In this document: positions 32,070 to 41,130 of the stretch, one piece after another
Layout of the letters: the number at the start of each line of letters is the position of its first letter
How positions within the stretch are numbered: position 1 is the stretch's first letter
Assembly: GCF_003610465.1 (NCBI RefSeq)
Contig: NZ_RAQI01000002.1
Coordinates: forward strand, 186,001 to 250,000
Reading direction: 5' to 3'
Source: Xenorhabdus ehlersii
GTDB taxonomy: Bacteria; Pseudomonadota; Gammaproteobacteria; Enterobacterales; Enterobacteriaceae
Length of the DNA stretch: 64,000 nucleotides
The notes under the pieces: generated by a model
Told to the model about the DNA's origin: nothing
The model's input: the letters and a program-made list of their open reading frames with translations, nothing else
Database searches by the model: none
Translations under genes and position numbers: made by a program

Positions 32070-33005
32070 TTACATTGGGCAACTCCACTCAGTCGTATCA
32101 TCAGGTTTAAATACCATCAAGCACCCCGCTCGTGGGGGTTTATTATCTGGTGTAGCTGGTAATATTTCTCTCGATTCTGGTTTTGCTGGCGCAGACTGAA
32201 TTTCTTTCAAACATTCAGTTGCACTTTTTTGGTATTCACTATAGGCACCTTCAATTTTTCTCAATGCAAAGTTGGTTTTCTGAGGATCATTTGAAGAGAG
32301 AACTTTAACTAAATTGATTTTTTCAACCCACCAGTTCTGCGCATTAAACCCAGACATTTGGCAAGCACTATAAGGTTGTATTACATCTTGAGATAAAAAT
32401 CTTTTTCCTTCATGTTCTATTTGCCTAAATTGTCGACCGTAATTAGGAAAGTCATAAACTACCCAATTATTTTTCTGCTGAAAACTGTCTATGGCTTTAG
32501 TTATTTTATCCAGATAGTTTTTTGCGGTATCAATGCGTTCTGCATCAGGCATGATCGAGAAATCATATGGTTTGTATGTCAGATCGTCTGGATAAAAATA
32601 TACCCAATAATCACTATCGGGCAGGACATTTTGTTGATCAAATAGTAACGCTTGACAAGCACTCTTAGGAATTTTAATTCCTGTCTGGTCATCATTAATT
32701 TCAATAAAACAGTTATGACCAGAAGCCATATACTCAACAGGTATTTGGGCATTATCAGGAATACGAAATTTAATTGTTAGAAAGCGATTCAGCTCAATCG
32801 CTTTATCCTGAAATTGTTCTGAGTATTTATCAAGGCCGGGAAGCAAATGACTGATAGCTGGTAGTAGTTGATTGATAGTGGCGTTATCTGTTGTTATCGA
32901 GAACGTGGGACTGGGAGATTTTTCAGGCTCAATTTGAGCGCTATTTTCAGCCACATCACCACATCCTGCCAAAAGAAATATTGTGGGAATTAATAAATTG
33001 CGCAT
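32070..33005 (-). CDS. Prophage-encoded lipoprotein, unrecognised
   Basis: A 311-residue protein with a short signal and lipobox LLAGC (Cys15), so probably an outer- or inner-membrane lipoprotein. The mature part is acidic/aromatic with scattered cysteines (NHCF, SACQALLF, SACQMSG, TECLKEI, GCLMVF, WSCPM). No family recognised. It lies between the methylase and the repressor on the repressor strand, a typical place for lysogenic-conversion genes. It may alter the surface or exclude other phages; this is inference. Confidence 0.65.
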   Translation of the reverse strand: MRNLLIPTIFLLAGCGDVAENSAQIEPEKSPSPTFSITTDNATINQLLPAISHLLPGLDKYSEQFQDKAIELNRFLTIKFRIPDNAQIPVEYMASGHNCFIEINDDQTGIKIPKSACQALLFDQQNVLPDSDYWVYFYPDDLTYKPYDFSIMPDAERIDTAKNYLDKITKAIDSFQQKNNWVVYDFPNYGRQFRQIEHEGKRFLSQDVIQPYSACQMSGFNAQNWWVEKINLVKVLSSNDPQKTNFALRKIEGAYSEYQKSATECLKEIQSAPAKPESREILPATPDNKPPRAGCLMVFKPDDTTEWSCPM

Positions 33006-33043
33006 AGCTCATACCTTGTATGAAATTGAAAATAATTATCTCA

Positions 33044-33583
33044 TTAAGAATTTCTGCGTCGTAAAATGACATTGATGGTATCAATAATGTTCTTATTTTC
33101 ATCTATTATGATGTTTTCTATTTTTCTATGCTTATCCATTTTTTTTCCACAAATATAAATCAGTACACTCCAAGAAACAAAAATTACCAAAGTTTTCTCA
33201 TTGAATAGCAATAAACCACTAGACCCTCCACCCCAAAGCACCATATAAGCATTCCATAGGGCAAACCCAAATGCCATAAGTACAAGACTCAAGAATAGTA
33301 GGCAAGGTGTATTAAAATAACAACGCCATTTAGCATCTTTATTTTTCGTCAGCAATTGTTGTTTCATTGCAAGTAACTCTTGACCATCCCTTTCATGAAG
33401 CTCACGTGGTCGCGGTGGTGTAGGAGGATTAATATTGACAACTGAACCCACGTGAATAGAACCATGACTATTACCACCAACACTGATAGTTACTTGTCGT
33501 TCTTGCCCATCTTGGGGAAGTAGTTTAAGACTATCAACAACCTGTTCTGCAATTGTTCTAAGTTTTTCTTCTCTGTTGTCCAT
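33044..33583 (-). CDS. Two-helix membrane protein near the repressor, unrecognised
   Basis: A 179-residue protein. The N-terminal ~80 residues are soluble (VTISVGGNSHGSIHVGSVVNI, then a proline-rich PPTPPRPR). Two membrane helices follow (LLFLSLVLMAFGFALWNAYM and LVIFVSWSVLIYICG) and a basic tail. It is likely co-transcribed with the repressor 16 bp upstream, so it would be made in the lysogen. Superinfection exclusion is one possibility, unproven. Confidence 0.65.
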   Translation of the reverse strand: MDNREEKLRTIAEQVVDSLKLLPQDGQERQVTISVGGNSHGSIHVGSVVNINPPTPPRPRELHERDGQELLAMKQQLLTKNKDAKWRCYFNTPCLLFLSLVLMAFGFALWNAYMVLWGGGSSGLLLFNEKTLVIFVSWSVLIYICGKKMDKHRKIENIIIDENKNIIDTINVILRRRNS

Positions 33584-33599
33584 ATAAATCCTTCATTCT

Positions 33600-34016
33600 T
33601 TAATGATTAATAACCAATTTCAATACCCTATCAATTCTAGCGTCATCTACAGCAGACTCTTTAATCAAAAAGTTATATATTTTTGATGATTGTAGGACAA
33701 GTTCATCTGCTGTCCAACGGCGGTTAGATTGCCTTGCGATAGAATCTAGTTGACGAACAATTTTTCCTAGTAATTCTTCATCTATCTCATTGTTTTTTTG
33801 AGCGGTAAAAATTGATTGCTGAGCTTGCCCTGTGATCAGATACATTACATCTAGACCTGCTTTTGCCCAGAGGCTAATAGCGTCAGCCCCTGGTGCAGAT
33901 TCATTTTTTTCCCATCTTATTTGTGATTTTCTTGATGCGCCAACCATCTCTGCGAAGTCAGATTGACTAAATCCCAATCGTTCGCGCTCTTTTTTCAATC
34001 TTTCACCAAGGGACAT
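33600..34016 (-). CDS. Phage repressor, XRE-type HTH
   Basis: A 138-residue regulator with an N-terminal HTH (LGERLKKERERLGFSQSDFAEMVGASRKSQIRWEKNESAPGAD, residues ~3-45) and a helical C-terminal dimer domain. The best start is ATG 34016. It reads away from the early operon, with a palindromic site in the 92-bp gap, as a lysogeny repressor would. It lacks a peptidase-like domain, so induction is probably not by direct RecA cleavage. Confidence 0.85.
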   Translation of the reverse strand: MSLGERLKKERERLGFSQSDFAEMVGASRKSQIRWEKNESAPGADAISLWAKAGLDVMYLITGQAQQSIFTAQKNNEIDEELLGKIVRQLDSIARQSNRRWTADELVLQSSKIYNFLIKESAVDDARIDRVLKLVINH

Positions 34017-34040
34017 TTTTGTCACCAAAACCCTTTACAA

Positions 34041-34056
34041 GTCCCAAAATTGAGAC
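34041..34056. promoter_or_regulatory. Candidate repressor operator
   Basis: GTCnCAAnnTTGnGAC imperfect palindrome in the switch region between the divergent repressor and small HTH gene. TATCAC recurs at about 34064, 34311 and 34329, possibly a second regulator's site. Confidence 0.5.
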
Positions 34057-34108
34057 AATAATGTATCACATATCCTACAAACATCATTGCATCACCGGAG
34101 GCTATAGC

Positions 34109-34297
34109 ATGACACCTGAACAAATTAAAAACCGTTTCCAACAACACGGCATTACTGTTACTCAATGGGCACAAGAAAACGGTTATTCCCGTGAAGCTGT
34201 GTACCGTGTTCTAAATGGACAATCCAAAGCTAACTACGGAAAGGCCCATGAAATAGCTGTGAAGCTCGGTCTAAAAACACCATCTTTGAGTATTTAG
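34109..34297 (+). CDS. Small HTH protein (BcepMu gp16/Ner-like)
   Basis: A 62-residue DNA-binding protein: TPEQIKNRFQQHGITVTQWAQENGYSREAVYRVLNGQSKA, typical of the BcepMu gp16-type phage family. It opens the rightward early operon opposite the repressor and probably plays the Cro/Ner role, shutting down repressor and early transcription. ATG 34109 follows CCGGAGG; the longer reading from 34019 would run back into the repressor start. Confidence 0.83.
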   Translation: MTPEQIKNRFQQHGITVTQWAQENGYSREAVYRVLNGQSKANYGKAHEIAVKLGLKTPSLSI

Positions 34298-34357
34298 TAT
34301 AAGCAATTTATCACTTTTTGTAACAAATTATCACATATTGAAAAAGGAGATTGTGAC

Positions 34358-34666
34358 ATGCGCAAAATTAACGTTTCCAGTTCTGGAACGCGCATATTAC
34401 GAGTCATGAAAGCTTTACGTGGTCATTCACTATCTGGGCTGAGTAATGGGGAATTAGCAGAATTATTGGGGGAATCTCCGGCAAATATTAATCGTGCACT
34501 AAATACATTAATAGAAGAAGGATTGGCACAAAAATTAGATAGCGGTAGATATGCCCCGGGCATGCAATTACTACAAATAGCACAATCATTCTCAAATGAA
34601 ATGTCTAATACACAAGCCAGAATCACTGAAATGAATCAGCGTGTTTTAGCTGGTAGCAGAAATTAA
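34358..34666 (+). CDS. IclR-type winged-helix phage regulator
   Basis: A 102-residue protein with an IclR-like HTH: SSGTRILRVMKALRGHSL, LSNGELAELLGESPANINRALNTLIEEGLAQKLDSGRYAPG (residues ~30-70). Only the DNA-binding part is present. It is the second early gene, with AAAAAGGAG before the ATG. It may modulate early transcription; no effector domain is visible. Confidence 0.78.
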   Translation: MRKINVSSSGTRILRVMKALRGHSLSGLSNGELAELLGESPANINRALNTLIEEGLAQKLDSGRYAPGMQLLQIAQSFSNEMSNTQARITEMNQRVLAGSRN

Positions 34667-34685
34667 TTAATAAGGAATTCCTATA

Positions 34686-35642
34686 ATGGCACGTACAAAA
34701 AATACAACATCAGTAGGACTGGCCGAAGAGATTCAACTTGCCGACGATCTGCAAGTTAATCTTAATGCCATGACAACCCATCGTTTGCAAATCATGGAAC
34801 AGTTTGGGGATGGTTTACCATATGACTGCAACCGTATTGTGCATGAAGCTAAGTTTTATATGGCTCAAAGCGCTGAAGCAATGTTAGAAGCAGGGAAACG
34901 CCTCATCATTCTTAAAGAAAACGAGCCTCATGGGGAATTTGTTGACATTGTTAGAGATCAGCTTGGTCTGGAACCCCGTATTGCTCAAAAAATGGCACAA
35001 GCAGCACTTAAATTTCTTTCACCGGGATTAGAAGCAAAAGCGAAAACGTTTTCGCTTTTAGGGCGTTCCAAACTGTATGAATTAATGCTTGAAGACGACG
35101 AAGAATTATCAGAATTAGCCGAAGGCGGCACTGTTGCTGGCCTGACACTGGATGATATTGATCGCATGTCTGTCCGCGAACTACGCAAGGCGTTACGCGA
35201 TACACGTAACGATCTCGAAATATCACGTCAAGCAGTACAAGAAAAGAAAGAACTGGTCAGTAATTTGATCGAAGAAAAGTCTGAAATCCAGCACAAACTC
35301 CAGCGCCGAATCCATCATGAAAAACCCGAAGAAGAAAGCGAAGCACTAACTCTGGAAGTTAATTCATTGGCATTTGCTGTTGATGCCGCAATTATCAATC
35401 TTTTCAATGGGTTCACTGAATTAAATAGTCATACGATGCGTACTGACATTAGCCATATTGGGTTTATGACGGGATTACTGGATGACATTGAAATCAAATT
35501 CCGTGATCTGCGTAACCAATTTAATTTACCTGAATACAGGGAACACGACGTGATTCCTGATTGGGCTAAAGAAGGTGCAGAGGAGCAAGAAAAAGAATTC
35601 AAACGCCCTGACTGGATGGAAAAGGACGAGGCACATGACTAG
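34686..35642 (+). CDS. DUF3102-like early phage protein
   Basis: A 318-residue protein. Residues ~30-120 match the DUF3102 pattern (IVHEAKFYMAQSAEAMLEAGKRLIILKENEPHGEF...LGLEPRIAQKMAQAA). A coiled-coil middle (RDTRNDLEISRQAVQEKKEL) and an acidic C-terminus follow. Such genes are common in early operons of BcepMu-like phages before the transposase. Role unknown; possibly DNA-associated. Confidence 0.75.
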   Translation: MARTKNTTSVGLAEEIQLADDLQVNLNAMTTHRLQIMEQFGDGLPYDCNRIVHEAKFYMAQSAEAMLEAGKRLIILKENEPHGEFVDIVRDQLGLEPRIAQKMAQAALKFLSPGLEAKAKTFSLLGRSKLYELMLEDDEELSELAEGGTVAGLTLDDIDRMSVRELRKALRDTRNDLEISRQAVQEKKELVSNLIEEKSEIQHKLQRRIHHEKPEEESEALTLEVNSLAFAVDAAIINLFNGFTELNSHTMRTDISHIGFMTGLLDDIEIKFRDLRNQFNLPEYREHDVIPDWAKEGAEEQEKEFKRPDWMEKDEAHD

Positions 35643-35808
35643 ATCCAAATTGAATTATGCGGTCAGCCGACATCTGAATGATATGAGCCAAGGGTTTTCA
35701 ATTCTGACAAATTACGGTGAATTACAGATACAAGGTAATGATGCTGCACCTTTTGTCCGTGAATTGAAGAAAATGCTGGAAAAGAAACTGAAAAAACAAG
35801 GGCAATAA
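35635..35808 (+). CDS. Small early phage protein
   Basis: A 57-residue basic protein: TRSKLNYAVSRHLNDMSQGF, GELQIQGNDAAPFVRELKKML. ATG 35635 overlaps the previous stop by 8 bp, and its stop lies 1 bp before the transposase ATG, so it is embedded in the operon. Function not known. Confidence 0.65.
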   Translation: MTRSKLNYAVSRHLNDMSQGFSILTNYGELQIQGNDAAPFVRELKKMLEKKLKKQGQ

Positions 35809-35809
35809 T

Positions 35810-37594
35810 ATGAACGCCACAATGACCGAACGATTAGTTGCTATTGCACAAGCAGCACATAAAGCCGGACATGGCGGCAAAGAGGCGGTATATCGTGCGG
35901 CTTGTGAGGAGCTGTGTATGTCACGTTCGACACTGATAAAAAAATTGGGTGAAGTTTCTGGTAGAAAACCCCGCAAGAAACGTTCTGATGCAGGTAATAG
36001 CGCACTAACGCGTGAAGAAGCCATCCTCATTTCAGGGGTATTAATGGAAGCCACACGTAACACAGGCAAGCGCCTATATAGCCTTGAACAAGCAGTTAAC
36101 GATCTGCGTTCAAATGGCCTAATTAGCGCGGGTCATATTGATACTGAAACGGGCGAATTTATCTCATTATCTGTTGATGCCATCAGCCGCGCATTACGAC
36201 AATACAAGCTACACCCTGAACAATTGAAAGTACCTGCACCCAGTCTGCAATTAGCCAGCTTACATCCTAATCATGTCTGGGAGTTAGACGCCTCAATCTG
36301 TGTACTGTATTACCTGAAAAATCCTGACAAAAATAAGGGTGGTGATAACGGGCTGCGTATGATGCCTGTCGCTGAGTTTAACAAAAATAAACCGAAAAAT
36401 CTGGCACGTATTGTTAATGATCGCGTCTGGTCGTTTGAACTGACAGATCATACCAGCGGCTGGATATATGTCGAATATTTGTTTGGCGGTGAAACCAGCC
36501 AGAATTTTACTTCGGTATTGATCAACGCTATGCAAGATCGCAGTGACGCAGATGTGTTACATGGCGTGCCCCAGATTTTATTTACTGACCCTGGCTCAGC
36601 TTTAACCGCACCTACATTACGTAATTTGTGTAAGGCGCTGGGTATTCAGATGATACAACACAAAGCCCGTAATGCCCGTGCTACAGGCTCGGTTGAAAAA
36701 GCACGTGACATTATTGAACGCAATTTCGAGTCTGGCTTACGTTTTCGTCAAGTTGATGATATTGACGAACTCAACCGTCTGGCACGGCTATGGCGAATGA
36801 AATTTAACCGTACTGCAATACATAGCCGATATGGACAAACCCGTACTGATTGCTGGTTGAGAATTACGGCTGAACAGCTAGTCAAGGCACCTGCTATCGA
36901 AGTTTGCCGTGAATTGGCTGTTGCCGCACCAGAAAGCCGTAAAGTTCAGTCAACCCTGCGTGTCTCTTTTAGGGGGCGTGAATATGATGTGAGTACAGTT
37001 CCTCATGTCGGTGTTGGTGATTCCATTATGATCACCCGTAATCCGTGGCGTGATGAAGTCGCCCAGGTTGTCATTACGGGTGAAGATGGCTTTGATGCTT
37101 TCCATCTGGTTAATGAAGTCGTTAAAGATGAACACGGTTTTGCCCTCGGTGCCCCTGTGATTGGCCGTGAGTTCCATGCCATTGCCCACACAATTGCACA
37201 ACGTAATTTGGCTGAAGTTGAACAAAAAGTGATGGGAACAAATAATGCCACTGAAACTGAGGGCGCCCGTAAATTAAAAACGTTACCTCTCAATGGTCGG
37301 TTTGATCCCTATCTGGATATTGAACGTAACGATGCACCGACGTATATGCCTAAACGTGGGCAATCTTCAACAGTATACAGCCCGCGTATTGAACAGCTCC
37401 TAAACCCCGTTGATGTTGTCAAAACACTACGCGAAAGGTTCCAGTCACAGGGAAAAACATGGCGTGCTAAATTTTACCAATTAATAGTTGAACGCTTTCC
37501 CAACGGTGTTCCTGCAGATCAAGTTGATGTGTTGTCTGATGAGTTCATGGAGCAATCAACCCATGTTGTACGCCACATTATCAACGGTAATTAA
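35810..37594 (+). CDS. DDE transposase A (MuA-like)
   Basis: A 594-residue transposase that cuts and joins phage ends to target DNA. There is an N-terminal helical DNA-binding region. The rve/DDE core has Asp160 (VWELDASICVLYY), Asp260 (FTDPGSAL) and Glu296 (GSVEKARDIIERNF), and a Mu-transposase C-terminal barrel follows (VQSTLRVSFRGREYDVSTVP). It is longer than IS transposases and comparable with BcepMu/Mu A. Co-transcribed with B. Confidence 0.93.
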   Translation: MNATMTERLVAIAQAAHKAGHGGKEAVYRAACEELCMSRSTLIKKLGEVSGRKPRKKRSDAGNSALTREEAILISGVLMEATRNTGKRLYSLEQAVNDLRSNGLISAGHIDTETGEFISLSVDAISRALRQYKLHPEQLKVPAPSLQLASLHPNHVWELDASICVLYYLKNPDKNKGGDNGLRMMPVAEFNKNKPKNLARIVNDRVWSFELTDHTSGWIYVEYLFGGETSQNFTSVLINAMQDRSDADVLHGVPQILFTDPGSALTAPTLRNLCKALGIQMIQHKARNARATGSVEKARDIIERNFESGLRFRQVDDIDELNRLARLWRMKFNRTAIHSRYGQTRTDCWLRITAEQLVKAPAIEVCRELAVAAPESRKVQSTLRVSFRGREYDVSTVPHVGVGDSIMITRNPWRDEVAQVVITGEDGFDAFHLVNEVVKDEHGFALGAPVIGREFHAIAHTIAQRNLAEVEQKVMGTNNATETEGARKLKTLPLNGRFDPYLDIERNDAPTYMPKRGQSSTVYSPRIEQLLNPVDVVKTLRERFQSQGKTWRAKFYQLIVERFPNGVPADQVDVLSDEFMEQSTHVVRHIINGN

Positions 37595-37625
37595 TTTTGT
37601 ATGACATAGATAAGGTAAAGAAAGA

Positions 37626-37673
37626 ATGGCAATTAAAGTTCATGATCCTTATAGCCGCTTAACGGGGGATTAA
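37626..37673 (+). CDS. Possible 15-residue peptide between A and B
   Basis: MAIKVHDPYSRLTGD preceded by GGTAAAGAAAG at reasonable spacing, stopping 1 bp before the B gene start. It fills the A-B gap exactly and may couple translation of B. Weakly supported. Confidence 0.3.
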   Translation: MAIKVHDPYSRLTGD

Positions 37674-37674
37674 T

Positions 37675-38847
37675 ATGCTGGTGTTTAAACAACAGTTACA
37701 AGCACATCAGTTAACACAAAGTGCTGCTGCAAATGCAGCAGGAATTTCGGCAGCCGCATTAGCCCAAATTGTTAATCATAATATCTGGCCACGGCAGAAT
37801 GCGGAGGTAATAAAGCAACGTATTACTGATTTTTTGACAAGTAAAGGGATTGACACAGTAAAAAGTTTTGAGGTGGTGCAGACAACCAACCCATTAGATG
37901 TCTGCACCGATAACAAAGAGACAACCCTCATTTCTGAGGAGGAAAACATGTTACTAAAGAAACAAGTATTATTTCCAGCGACAAAGAAACATTTTAGTTT
38001 GTTTCGTGATCCATTCGAAGATAGTGCCATTCAAAGCGCTGAAGATGTTTTCATGACGCCAGATAGTCGTTATGTACGGGAAGCTATGTATCAAACCGCA
38101 CGTTATGGTGGTTTTCTGGCAATATCAGGGGAATCAGGCTCAGGTAAAACAACACTGCGTCGTGACCTCATTGACCGTATTAACCGGGAAAATACCCCCA
38201 TTATTGTTATTGAGCCGTATGTATTGGCAATGGAAGACAATGATGTCAAAGGTAAAACCCTTAAGGCATCCAGTATTGCTGAAGCCATTGTGAATACTTT
38301 GGCACCGTTGGAAAACTTAAAACGATCACCTGAAGCACGTTTCCGTCAGTTGCACAGGATATTGAAAGACAGTTCTCGTGCAGGTTATCAACATGTTCTG
38401 ATAATAGAAGAAGCACACTCATTACCTTTGCCGACCTTGAAGCACCTCAAGCGATTCTTTGAATTGGAAGATGGTTTTAAGAAACTGCTATCTATCATTT
38501 TAGTTGGACAGCCTGAGCTTGAATTGAAACTGTCAGAACGAAATCAAGAAGTTCGCGAAGTAGTACAACGTTGCGAAGTCGTTAACTTGCGTCCGCTTAA
38601 TGATTATTTGGAATCTTTTCTGGACTTTAAATTTGGTCGGGTGGGCATGGAAACGAACAAAATTCTGGATAATAGCGCGATTGCCGCTATTCGAGATCGC
38701 TTGTGTCTTAGTCGTCACGGCGGTAGAGAAACAGTGAGTTTGTTATATCCATTAGCGATAGGTAACCTGGTGACTGCGGCAATGAATATGGCTGCTATTA
38801 ATGAGATACCTACGGTTGATGCCAATATTATTCGCAGTGTTAACTGA
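37675..38847 (+). CDS. Transposition ATPase B (MuB-like AAA+)
   Basis: A 390-residue ATPase that captures target DNA and activates A. An N-terminal HTH (LTQSAAANAAGISAAALAQIV) resembles the MuB N-domain. Walker A SGESGSGKTT is at 151-160, Walker B HVLIIEEAHS near 240 and a sensor region ILVGQPELELKL follows. It is longer than MuB but like B proteins of BcepMu-type phages. It also likely gives target immunity. Confidence 0.92.
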   Translation: MLVFKQQLQAHQLTQSAAANAAGISAAALAQIVNHNIWPRQNAEVIKQRITDFLTSKGIDTVKSFEVVQTTNPLDVCTDNKETTLISEEENMLLKKQVLFPATKKHFSLFRDPFEDSAIQSAEDVFMTPDSRYVREAMYQTARYGGFLAISGESGSGKTTLRRDLIDRINRENTPIIVIEPYVLAMEDNDVKGKTLKASSIAEAIVNTLAPLENLKRSPEARFRQLHRILKDSSRAGYQHVLIIEEAHSLPLPTLKHLKRFFELEDGFKKLLSIILVGQPELELKLSERNQEVREVVQRCEVVNLRPLNDYLESFLDFKFGRVGMETNKILDNSAIAAIRDRLCLSRHGGRETVSLLYPLAIGNLVTAAMNMAAINEIPTVDANIIRSVN

Positions 38848-38857
38848 GGATGTCACG

Positions 38858-39151
38858 ATGAAAAAAAATCCTGGCTTAACCATTAATGTTGACAATATGC
38901 ATATTCAAACTGCCTTATCACGCGTTGGACATGCAATTAATAAATTATCAACGCAAGGATTTACAGTCAGCCGAATTGATATCGACCAGCAAAGCCGCCC
39001 AACCATCGTTGTACAAAATGATGTTCATTGCCGCCGATATCAAGAAAGTAGACGGGCTGTCAGGTATGGATTTGGTCATGATGAACATGGAGCGTATGAA
39101 AAATATCAATTCCAACTATATCAATGCCGTATTGCATGGGAGGTTCGTTAG
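38858..39151 (+). CDS. Small early phage protein, unrecognised
   Basis: A 97-residue protein: MKKNPGLTINVDNMHIQTAL, then GFTVSRIDIDQQSRPTIVVQ and a cationic C-terminus with RRYQESRRAVRYGFGHDEHG. ATG 38858 follows CTGAGGATG; the longer upstream reading overlaps B. Position after B suggests an accessory to transposition or replication, but there is no evidence. Confidence 0.6.
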   Translation: MKKNPGLTINVDNMHIQTALSRVGHAINKLSTQGFTVSRIDIDQQSRPTIVVQNDVHCRRYQESRRAVRYGFGHDEHGAYEKYQFQLYQCRIAWEVR

Positions 39152-39154
39152 ATT

Positions 39155-39262
39155 ATGGCCGTAAAAATTGAAGCACATATACAAATAATTATTGGTAGAA
39201 CAGGATTTTTCCATTACAGAAGTTTTTAAAGATAGCATCAGTAAAAAACTAATACATTAATT
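39155..39262 (+). pseudogene. Short early reading with a frame slip
   Basis: Starts MAVKIEAHIQIIIG. One base later a second frame continues EQDFSITEVFKDSISKKLIH to a stop at about 39262. Together they make a ~40-residue peptide broken by one extra base near 39195. Confidence 0.35.
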
Positions 39263-39277
39263 AACGGATAAATAAAT

Positions 39278-39799
39278 ATGACAAAGAGAAAAATGCGGCT
39301 TAAAGCTGCTGCGGCTTCCTATACCCCGCAATCCCGTGAGCAGGTCAGCGCGGATATTAAAAAAATTGGTGATATACAACGTGAATTGACCCGAATTGAA
39401 ACCGAAATTAATGACGAAATTGCTGTCATTGCTAATAGAAACACGCCCACAATTGAAGCGCTAAAGGCAGAGCTTAACATATTGCAGAAAGGCGTTCAGA
39501 TATGGTGTGAGGCTAATCGTAATGAAATTACAAATAGCCATAAAACTAAGACAGCAAACTTGATAACAGGGGAAGTATCCTGGCGGACGAGGCCAGAATC
39601 AGTTTCCATTAAAGGCGTGGATGTGGTTATTAAGGCATTAAAGATTCTCAAATTAGACAGGTTTATTAGAACAAAAGAAGAAATTAATAAGGAGGCTATT
39701 TTAGCTGATAAAAATGCGGTTAAAGAAATAAAAGGAATATCGATTATTTCAGGTAAAGAAGATTTTTCAATTATCCCATTCGAACAGGAAATTAAGTAA
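39278..39799 (+). CDS. gam: Host-nuclease inhibitor Gam
   Basis: A 173-residue Mu Gam-family protein, which binds double-strand ends as a Ku-like dimer and blocks host exonucleases. Visible: long N-terminal helices (IGDIQRELTRIETEINDEIAVIANRN), LQKGVQIWCEANRNEIT, TANLITGEVSWRTRPESVSIKG, and IKALKILKLDRFIRTKEEINKEAIL in the last third. A standard member of transposable-phage early operons. Confidence 0.92.
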   Translation: MTKRKMRLKAAAASYTPQSREQVSADIKKIGDIQRELTRIETEINDEIAVIANRNTPTIEALKAELNILQKGVQIWCEANRNEITNSHKTKTANLITGEVSWRTRPESVSIKGVDVVIKALKILKLDRFIRTKEEINKEAILADKNAVKEIKGISIISGKEDFSIIPFEQEIK

Positions 39800-39810
39800 G
39801 GAATATATTG

Positions 39811-40002
39811 ATGAAAATAACATGTAATAACTGCAAAAAACCTGTTGAACAAATGAATTTTAAACAAGCCAATATTATTCAGTCTCCTGAATTTGGTGAG
39901 TGGGTTGTAGATCTAATCTTGGTTTGCCCACATTGTAGTCAACAATATGGTGTTTCTGTCGCTGCATGGGATTTACAGCCGCTGGAGACAGTGAATGGAT
40001 AA
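39811..40002 (+). CDS. Small zinc-ribbon phage protein
   Basis: A 63-residue protein with two CxxC pairs (CNNC at the N-terminus, CPHC in the middle) forming a likely zinc ribbon. ATG 39811 is preferred over TTG 39808. Its end overlaps the next start by 8 bp. Function unknown. Confidence 0.65.
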   Translation: MKITCNNCKKPVEQMNFKQANIIQSPEFGEWVVDLILVCPHCSQQYGVSVAAWDLQPLETVNG

Positions 40003-40273
40003 AACAACCTTATACCAAAAAGCCATGCAGGTATGGGGTTATGACAAACAGTTATGCAAGCTGGCCGAGGAGGCCAGCGAGCTGTCTGCCGAAGCCTGTC
40101 GTGTTCTGAATTTTCATGGCCTTGAAAATGGTCTGGCTGAAGAGATCGCGGATGTAGAAATTATGATTGAACAGCTTCGCCAGAATGGACTGGGTAAAGC
40201 TATCGAATATCACAAAACTCAAAAGTTACATCGTATTGCAGAATTATTGGGAGAAACATATGAACCACAATAA
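39995..40273 (+). CDS. MazG-like NTP pyrophosphohydrolase-fold protein
   Basis: A 92-residue protein with the MazG-type metal-binding helices: KLAEEASELSAEACRVLNF (EExxE pattern) and GLAEEIADVEIMIEQL. Such proteins hydrolyse NTPs or act as regulators of nucleotide pools and alarmone. Phage copies may tune host metabolism. It overlaps neighbours on both sides. Confidence 0.78.
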   Translation: MDKTTLYQKAMQVWGYDKQLCKLAEEASELSAEACRVLNFHGLENGLAEEIADVEIMIEQLRQNGLGKAIEYHKTQKLHRIAELLGETYEPQ

Positions 40274-40938
40274 TGAAAGAATCATAAGTAAGCTCAAAAA
40301 ACTCTATGCCTTGTCAAAATCATCTAACCCACATGAAGCCGCAGTTGCACTAAGACGCGCACAGAAATTAATGCAGGCCTATAGCATCAGCGAAGACGAA
40401 ATTGCATTCAGTGATATTGACGAAAGTATCAGTGATTATTGGCCCGTTGGTCAACGTCGTCCTCCTGTTTATATGTTAGGCCTGATTGCAATTATTAGGG
40501 ATGCATTTGGGGTGTGTTCACTGCTGTTAAATAGAGTAGATACCCAGGTTAGTTTTTATGGCCCCAAAGAACGTATAGCGTTAGCTGCTTATACCTATGA
40601 AGTATTGGGGCGTCAGTTAATGAAGGCCAGAAAGGAATACATCAACAGTCAAAATAAGCGCCTGAAAACAACCACCAAAACCAGCAGAGGAGATAAGTTC
40701 GCGGAAGGTTGGGTACTTGCTGTTCTTAATGAGATTGTAAGGTTATCAATGAGCCAGGAAGAAGAGGAATTAGTTTATCAATGGCTCAGCCAACACCAAG
40801 GAAGTTAGTGGGCGGGAAGCCAAAAAAGCAAGGGGTAGTATGGATGCCATGAATGCAGGCTATCGCAAAGGTGAATTGGTCAGATTACATCAACCCGTCA
40901 GTGGGCAGGAACAAATGAAAATTGGGAGTACGGTATGA
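40260..40938 (+). pseudogene. DUF2786 protein with a late frameshift
   Basis: From ATG 40260 the reading gives a DUF2786 start (RIISKLKKLYALSKSSNPHEAAVALRRAQKLMQ) and stops at 40808. One base shifted, the same strand continues EVSGREAKKARGSMDAMNAGYRKGE...MKIGSTV to TGA at 40938, overlapping the next ATG as expected in a packed operon. The natural gene is therefore ~225 residues and is broken by one extra base near 40795-40800. Confidence 0.75.
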
Positions 40939-41129
40939 TATTTAATTTCATCTTTTTGTTCTGCTATATTGGATGGGCTACAGCTGAATTGCACCGCACT
41001 CTTGGGTATCTGGACAGATACCGTGGTATCAAATTAATACTGGTATGGTCTTTCATTTTCTTTACTTGGCCAGCGACTTTGGCAATGTTGGTTTACTCAA
41101 TTCGAGAGTGCATGGCAGAGGACGAGTAA
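40935..41129 (+). CDS. Small membrane phage protein
   Basis: A 64-residue protein with two hydrophobic helices (IFNFIFLFCYIGWATAEL and LILVWSFIFFTWPATLAMLVY). ATGA overlap with the restored DUF2786 gene. Function unknown; no family recognised. Confidence 0.65.
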   Translation: MIFNFIFLFCYIGWATAELHRTLGYLDRYRGIKLILVWSFIFFTWPATLAMLVYSIRECMAEDE

Positions 41130-41130
41130 G

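Noticed and set aside
39496..39867. 123-residue reading antisense to gam
   Set aside because: Covers a well-supported Gam gene in the opposite strand.
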